Positions 5,981 to 8,634 of a DNA stretch of 8,634 nt are shown one piece after another. Below the pieces are notes generated by a model that worked only from the letters and a program-made list of their open reading frames with translations, ran no database searches and was not told the DNA's origin. Source of the DNA: Candidatus Amesbacteria bacterium (GTDB lineage Bacteria; Patescibacteriota; Microgenomatia; CAZETR01; Amesbacteraceae); assembly GCA_030681075.1 (NCBI GenBank), contig JAUXUE010000064.1:1-8634 (forward strand). Direction: 5' to 3'. The position numbers were made by a program, and so were the translations under genes. Every line of letters starts with the position of its first letter. Within the stretch, counting starts at the first letter, position 1.

Positions 5981-6098
5981 AAATTTACAATTTTCAATTT
6001 TCGAATTTTCAAATAATTTTCAATGTTTCAATTATCGATGTTTGAAAATTGGTTAATTGGAATTTCATTGGAAATTGTAAATTGTAAATTGAAAATTA
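5981..6098. repeat. A+T-rich imperfect palindrome between nusG and rplK
   Basis: The left half has TTTACAA, TTTTCAA and similar 7-nt units, and the right half has the complementary TTGTAAA and TTGAAAA units. In size, composition and design it matches the element before rplA at 2071-2189. Here it sits inside an operon, so in RNA it would form an intercistronic hairpin ending about 10 nt before the rplK ATG. No Shine-Dalgarno or convincing promoter was found in it. Confidence 0.75.
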
Positions 6099-6107
6099 AT
6101 TTCATAA

Positions 6108-6734
6108 TTATATCTTTTTTACCTGTAAAAAGTCCAGTTCGACTGGAGTTTCTCTTCCAAAGATACTGACTAAAACTTTGAGTTTGCCAGCCGTTTCATC
6201 GATAGACTCAATACTGCCCAAGAAGTCGGTAAATGGACCATCGGTAATCTTGACAGCTTCGCCTGTGGTAAATTTGGTCTTAAACTTGGGAGTTCCGACT
6301 GTCGAAAACTGTTGGATAGCATCGACTTCAATGTTTGAAAGTGGGGTAGGCTTGTTGCCGACTCCCACAAAGCCAGTCACACCAGCAGTAGTCCGAACGA
6401 CCAGCCACGAGGCATCATCGACAATCATTTTAACGAGCATATAGCCTGGAAAGATCTTTTCTTTGATAGTGGATTTCTTGCCGTGCTTGATGACAATTTT
6501 GTCTTGGGTAGGGATGAGGACTTCAAAGACTTTGTCTGCCTGATTTAAAGTATAGACTCTTTGCTTGAGAGTCTCGGCAATTCGGACCTCATGACCCGAT
6601 TGGGTGTGCACTACATACCATTTAGCTGTTTCAGGGGCATCTGGAGTAATAATAATGTGTCCTTGGAGAGCTTTGCCACCATAGCCTCGCTCTGAAAGAG
6701 CTGCATTGTCAGTTGTGGGAATAATGTCTGTCAT
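6108..6734 (-). CDS. nusG: Transcription elongation/termination factor NusG
   Basis: NusG binds RNA polymerase through its NGN domain and links it to Rho or the ribosome through its KOW domain. The 208-residue product shows both. The NGN domain starts at KWYVVHTQSGHE (38-49) and has FPGYMLVKM (95-103), WLVVRTTAGVTGFVG (110-124) and PTPLS (129-133). The KOW domain has GEAVKITDGPFTDFLGSIES (158-177) and ends GRETPVELDFLQVKKI. Residues 1-36 are an extension not found in the roughly 180-residue E. coli protein. The ATG at 6734 is chosen because it overlaps the secE TGA as ATGA, the hallmark of translational coupling. The same frame stays open to 6857, but that upstream part is secE read in the wrong frame. 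Confidence 0.97.
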   Translation of the reverse strand: MTDIIPTTDNAALSERGYGGKALQGHIIITPDAPETAKWYVVHTQSGHEVRIAETLKQRVYTLNQADKVFEVLIPTQDKIVIKHGKKSTIKEKIFPGYMLVKMIVDDASWLVVRTTAGVTGFVGVGNKPTPLSNIEVDAIQQFSTVGTPKFKTKFTTGEAVKITDGPFTDFLGSIESIDETAGKLKVLVSIFGRETPVELDFLQVKKI

Positions 6735-6910
6735 TTGATTAAATACTTTAATAAATTGGCAAATCCAAAGTCTAGAGCACCTACATAAGCAGCCATTAGG
6801 ATCGAGACGGCCACTACTATGGCTGAGAGTTGAGCTGTCTTTTGGCGAGATGGCCACTGGACTTGCTTCAATTCTGATAAGGTATCCTTGAAATATTGAA
6901 CAGGATTCAT
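6731..6910 (-). CDS. secE: Preprotein translocase subunit SecE
   Basis: SecE clamps the SecY channel in the cytoplasmic membrane. This short gene codes for 59 residues. It has the amphipathic cytoplasmic helix with the family motif ELKQVQWPSR (13-22), followed by a single membrane helix (about 27-46, AQLSAIVVAVSILMAAYVGA), the form with one transmembrane segment. The ATG at 6910 is the natural start. The stop TGA at 6733-6731 overlaps the nusG start by 4 nt. The secE-nusG-rplK order matches the conserved bacterial cluster. A good promoter lies just upstream, so secE is the first gene of its transcript. UGA acting as a stop here argues against code 25. Confidence 0.96.
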   Translation of the reverse strand: MNPVQYFKDTLSELKQVQWPSRQKTAQLSAIVVAVSILMAAYVGALDFGFANLLKYLIK

Positions 6911-6933
6911 AAAAACAGAGTCTTAACGACTCT
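6911..6933 (-). terminator. Short hairpin with T5 run just before secE
   Basis: On the minus strand AGAGTC (6933-6928) and GACTCT (6922-6917) form a 6-bp stem with a 5-nt loop. One G and TTTTT (6915-6911) follow, ending at the secE ATG. It could end transcription of the small membrane-protein gene (stop at 6962-6960). Because the predicted secE start is near 6935, it may instead be a 5'-end hairpin on the secE message. The stem is short, so terminator strength is doubtful. Confidence 0.4.
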
Positions 6934-6941
6934 TGTCAAGT

Positions 6942-6970
6942 ATTATAACAATAATTCCACTAACTGTCTA
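6942..6970 (-). promoter_or_regulatory. Predicted promoter of secE-nusG-rplK
   Basis: Minus strand: TAGACA (6970-6965, 5/6) and TATAAT (6947-6942, perfect) with an ideal 17-nt spacer. The start point would be near 6935, giving a leader of about 25 nt made almost entirely of the short hairpin. The -35 lies inside the last codons of the upstream small membrane-protein gene. Confidence 0.65.
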
Positions 6971-7166
6971 TGGGTTTAATCCCTAGATAATTATAAAAAG
7001 CCGCACCAATCCCAACCGCGAAAACAGCAAAACCTGTCGAAAAAGCCACAATATTTTCTGGGGAAGCATTTATAAACATTACTGCAAATCCGAGCAAACC
7101 TATACCGCTACCAATTAATGTAGCGATCAGTCTATCTTTTGCAAATGTCTTAGGTCTATCGATCAT
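6960..7166 (-). CDS. Small two-helix membrane protein, unknown function
   Basis: The 68-residue product begins with a basic stretch (MIDRPKTFAKDR). Two hydrophobic segments follow, about residues 13-32 (LIATLIGSGIGLLGFAVMFI) and 39-60 (IVAFSTGFAVFAVGIGAAFY), joined by a short loop NASPEN. The tail is LGIKPIDS. Both helices are rich in Gly and Ala, suggesting a packed helical hairpin. I recognise no family. It lies 49 nt upstream of secE on the same strand, but secE has its own promoter, and the hairpin between them may separate the transcripts. TGG-TAAAAT ends 6 nt before the ATG at 7166, supporting this start and a possibly leaderless message. Confidence 0.65.
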   Translation of the reverse strand: MIDRPKTFAKDRLIATLIGSGIGLLGFAVMFINASPENIVAFSTGFAVFAVGIGAAFYNYLGIKPIDS

Positions 7167-7172
7167 CCGGTT

Positions 7173-7181
7173 ATTTTACCA
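7173..7181 (-). promoter_or_regulatory. Extended -10 of the small membrane-protein gene
   Basis: TGGTAAAAT on the minus strand (7181-7173) fits an extended -10 (TGN plus a 5/6 TATAAT match) and ends 6 nt before the ATG at 7166. No good -35 is seen at 16-18 nt. Transcription would begin at the start codon. Confidence 0.45.
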
Positions 7182-7332
7182 GACCTGTCCAGTTTTAGCT
7201 AGGTTTCCCAAATTTCTCATCTCCAATCTCAATCTCTATCAAAAAATATAAATATGTCCGAATATGTCAGGGAACTAATTGATCGCGATCGCAAAAATTG
7301 AAAAAACCTCCCAAGACTTTGGATTTCTCATT

Positions 7333-7341
7333 TGGTATAAT
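7333..7341 (+). promoter_or_regulatory. Extended -10 of the PIG-L deacetylase gene
   Basis: TGGTATAAT is a perfect extended -10. Seven T residues follow it, and then the ATG at 7348, which is the expected start point, so the message is probably leaderless. The -35 region is weak, as is common with extended -10 promoters. The box would lie inside the coding region if the TTG at 7279 were used, so it also decides the start. Confidence 0.6.
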
Positions 7342-7347
7342 TTTTTT

Positions 7348-8085
7348 ATGATAGATAGTTTTGACCAGATATTTGGTAATAAGTCTAAAGTAATGGTAGT
7401 GTTTGCTCATCCCGATGATGCCGAGCTATATTCAGGAGGGACAATTGCCAGGTTAATTTCAAGTGGAAAAAGTGTCAGAGTGGTCAAAATGACATCCGGA
7501 AACAAAGGGAGTCGTGGAGAAAAAATAAGCGAAAAAGACTTGTTTAACTTACGCGAAAAAGAAGACAGAGAAGCTATGAAAGTCTTAGGGATTAAAGACG
7601 AAGACAATGTTTATTTGAGAATTGGGGACGGCGAAATCACAAATAGCCTAGAGATAATAGGTAAAATTGCCCAGCAAATCAGGTTATTTCAGCCAGATCT
7701 AGTAATTTCTCACAATTCTGAAGATGTAGTCATTAAGCACACTTCTGGTGAAAGCTGGATCAACCACCGCGATCATCGCAACACGGGCCTATCTGTCATT
7801 GATGCAACTTATCCATATGCCAGAGATTTATTGTTTTTTTCTGAGCATTTCACTGATCCCAGAGCCAAGTCACATGCAGTGACAGAATATTTAATTGTCG
7901 ATAGTTATGGTCATCCAGATGAAATTGCAATTGAGATGACAGATTTTGTCGAGACTCGAGTCAATGCACATGCTTGCCATTCATCTCAATATTCCAAAGA
8001 AGCAGCCCAAGAAAGTGCTGATTTCTTTACTCTAGAACCCGACGGCAAGCGCTATGAAAAATTCCGATACGTCAAAGTGGATTGA
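7348..8085 (+). CDS. PIG-L/LmbE-family deacetylase (zinc-dependent)
   Basis: The family removes acetyl groups from N-acetylglucosaminyl conjugates, for example in bacillithiol, mycothiol, GPI or glycan synthesis. The substrate here cannot be told. The 245-residue product has the first zinc motif AHPDDAE (20-26, ligands H21 and D24) and the GG-TIARL helix. It also has the TSGNKGSRGE loop (49-58), the LREKEDREAMKVLGI helix typical of the family and the second motif NHRDHRNTG (139-147, ligand H143). All expected catalytic residues are present and there is no signal peptide, so it acts in the cytoplasm. ATG 7348 is preferred over TTG 7279 because an extended -10 lies between them. It ends 7 bp from the end of the convergent YvcK-like gene. 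Confidence 0.92.
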   Translation: MIDSFDQIFGNKSKVMVVFAHPDDAELYSGGTIARLISSGKSVRVVKMTSGNKGSRGEKISEKDLFNLREKEDREAMKVLGIKDEDNVYLRIGDGEITNSLEIIGKIAQQIRLFQPDLVISHNSEDVVIKHTSGESWINHRDHRNTGLSVIDATYPYARDLLFFSEHFTDPRAKSHAVTEYLIVDSYGHPDEIAIEMTDFVETRVNAHACHSSQYSKEAAQESADFFTLEPDGKRYEKFRYVKVD

Positions 8086-8092
8086 AATATTA

Positions 8093-8634
8093 TTAAAGAA
8101 TTGACTTAAAAATCTTGCTTAATTTGGCTGGATCGTGGCGCAGGCGGGAAAGATCGGGAGTAATAGCCAGAATATCTTTTCTAATTATCTGGATATTCAG
8201 ATTTTGAAAGTCTTTTTCTTTCCAACCCAAGAAATGAGCGTGTTCACGGGCATAGGCAGAAGCCACTTTGGGGAATTTTATTTCAAATTCAGGTCTTGAT
8301 AAATTTGGGGAAATAATAATATCAAATGGTTTTTTCAGTCCTGTGTATTTTTGAAAGAGTTTACAATATAAGAGGGGAGAAAATTCATGGGTCTGATTGC
8401 GGTTGGAAGTCAGATTGGTGATAAGTATTTTTTTGGCCTTTGCAGCCTTGAGTGCCTGTTTGATTCCCAGGGGGAGGAAATTAACGAGTATCGAACCATA
8501 GAGACTTCCAGGAGCATAAATAATGACATCAGCGTTTTTTATAGCCTTGATAGCTTCTGGAGTGGCTGTCACCACCGGATCAATCCAGATCTTGATAATA
8601 TTGTTGGCTGACATGGCCTGACGGTCTAGCTCGT
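8093..8634 (-). CDS. YvcK/CofD-like protein, C-terminal part (cut by window edge)
   Basis: The frame is open from the right edge to the TAA at 8095-8093. The ATG at 8614 is internal, because in-frame residues ELDRQA precede it and match the expected upstream region. Visible parts are IWIDP....TPEAIKAIKNADVIIYAPGSLYGSI, which matches the YvcK motif AD.I..GPGSLYTSI.PNLL. LPLGIKQALKAAKAKKILITNL and, further on, AREHAHFLGW follow. YvcK proteins bind UDP-sugars and influence cell-wall and carbon metabolism; CofD relatives are 2-phospho-L-lactate transferases. The canonical GPGS is APGS here and T-S is G-S, so ligand preference may differ. The N-terminal half is outside the window. It is transcribed towards the PIG-L gene, ending 7 bp from it. 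Confidence 0.82.
   Translation of the reverse strand, partial: ELDRQAMSANNIIKIWIDPVVTATPEAIKAIKNADVIIYAPGSLYGSILVNFLPLGIKQALKAAKAKKILITNLTSNRNQTHEFSPLLYCKLFQKYTGLKKPFDIIISPNLSRPEFEIKFPKVASAYAREHAHFLGWKEKDFQNLNIQIIRKDILAITPDLSRLRHDPAKLSKIFKSIL

Noticed and set aside
2064..6107. The A+T-rich palindromes as terminal repeats of a transposon carrying the dprA cluster
   Set aside because: The right-hand copy is on the far side of rplK, there is no transposase, and no target-site duplication could be seen.
6735..6857. An upstream extension of nusG adding 41 residues in the same frame
   Set aside because: This stretch is secE in another frame. SecE is clearly recognisable, and its stop overlaps the nusG ATG as ATGA.
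7251..7270. Tandem 10-bp repeat AATATGTCCG/AATATGTCAG upstream of the PIG-L gene
   Set aside because: Only two short copies about 65 bp from the -10; could be an operator, but nothing else supports it.
7281..7292. GATCGCGATCGC, containing GCGATCGC as in the cyanobacterial HIP1 repeat
   Set aside because: Only one occurrence is seen in the window, and everything else argues against a cyanobacterium; probably chance.
7279..7347. A longer PIG-L protein starting at TTG 7279
   Set aside because: The extra residues do not resemble the family N-terminus, and a perfect extended -10 lies within them.
8366..8382. AAGAGGGGAG inside the YvcK-like gene as a third copy of the palindromic element
   Set aside because: Only one arm is present, with no matching C-rich arm or TTAAATTAA centre.

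Overview
The window looks like chromosome from a Candidate Phyla Radiation (Patescibacteria) bacterium, possibly of the Microgenomates side. This is inferred from several things. Genes are compact and often overlap, and base composition is A+T-rich with very A+T-rich intergenic palindromes. Ribosomal protein L1 has a lysine-rich N-terminal extension and an internal deletion. Convincing Shine-Dalgarno sites are almost absent, and several promoters sit only 6-7 nt before the start codon. UGA is used as a stop (secE, PIG-L gene), so this is not a code-25 lineage. No rRNA, tRNA or CRISPR array was seen.

Layout, left to right. (1) Positions 1-695, minus strand: the N-terminal part of a secreted, cysteine-rich protein of unknown function, running off the left edge. 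It lies 1 nt behind a membrane-anchored 186-residue protein with a possible anti-sigma (RskA-like) outer domain (697-1257). (2) 1302-2063, minus: rplA (L1). (3) 2228-4946, plus: a compact dprA-comM-yraN cluster for handling incoming single-stranded DNA and recombination. (4) 4938-5498, minus: an intact HigA-type antitoxin gene behind a broken HigB-type toxin gene. (5) 5540-6910, minus: secE-nusG-rplK, with secE overlapping nusG by 4 nt. (6) 6960-7166, minus: a small two-helix membrane protein. (7) 7348-8085, plus: a PIG-L/LmbE-family deacetylase. (8) 8093-8634, minus: the C-terminal part of a YvcK/CofD-like protein, running off the right edge.

The main point of interest is the architecture. 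The usually contiguous secE-nusG-rplK-rplA operon is split between rplK and rplA by about 3.5 kb, which holds the oppositely oriented dprA cluster and a decaying toxin-antitoxin pair. rplA appears to have its own promoter (TTTACA-N16-TATAAT). rplK and rplA are each preceded by a similar, roughly 120-bp, very A+T-rich imperfect palindrome that would form most of the untranslated leader or operon spacer.

A second, unrelated palindromic element (shared core CTCTTAAATTAAGAG, C-rich left arms and G-rich right arms) occurs twice in the dprA cluster. One copy is in-frame inside dprA, encoding the linker between its Rossmann and winged-helix domains. The other fills the gap between comM and yraN. The in-frame copy is analogous to the Rickettsia palindromic elements that insert into protein-coding genes, and is the strongest candidate here for something undescribed.
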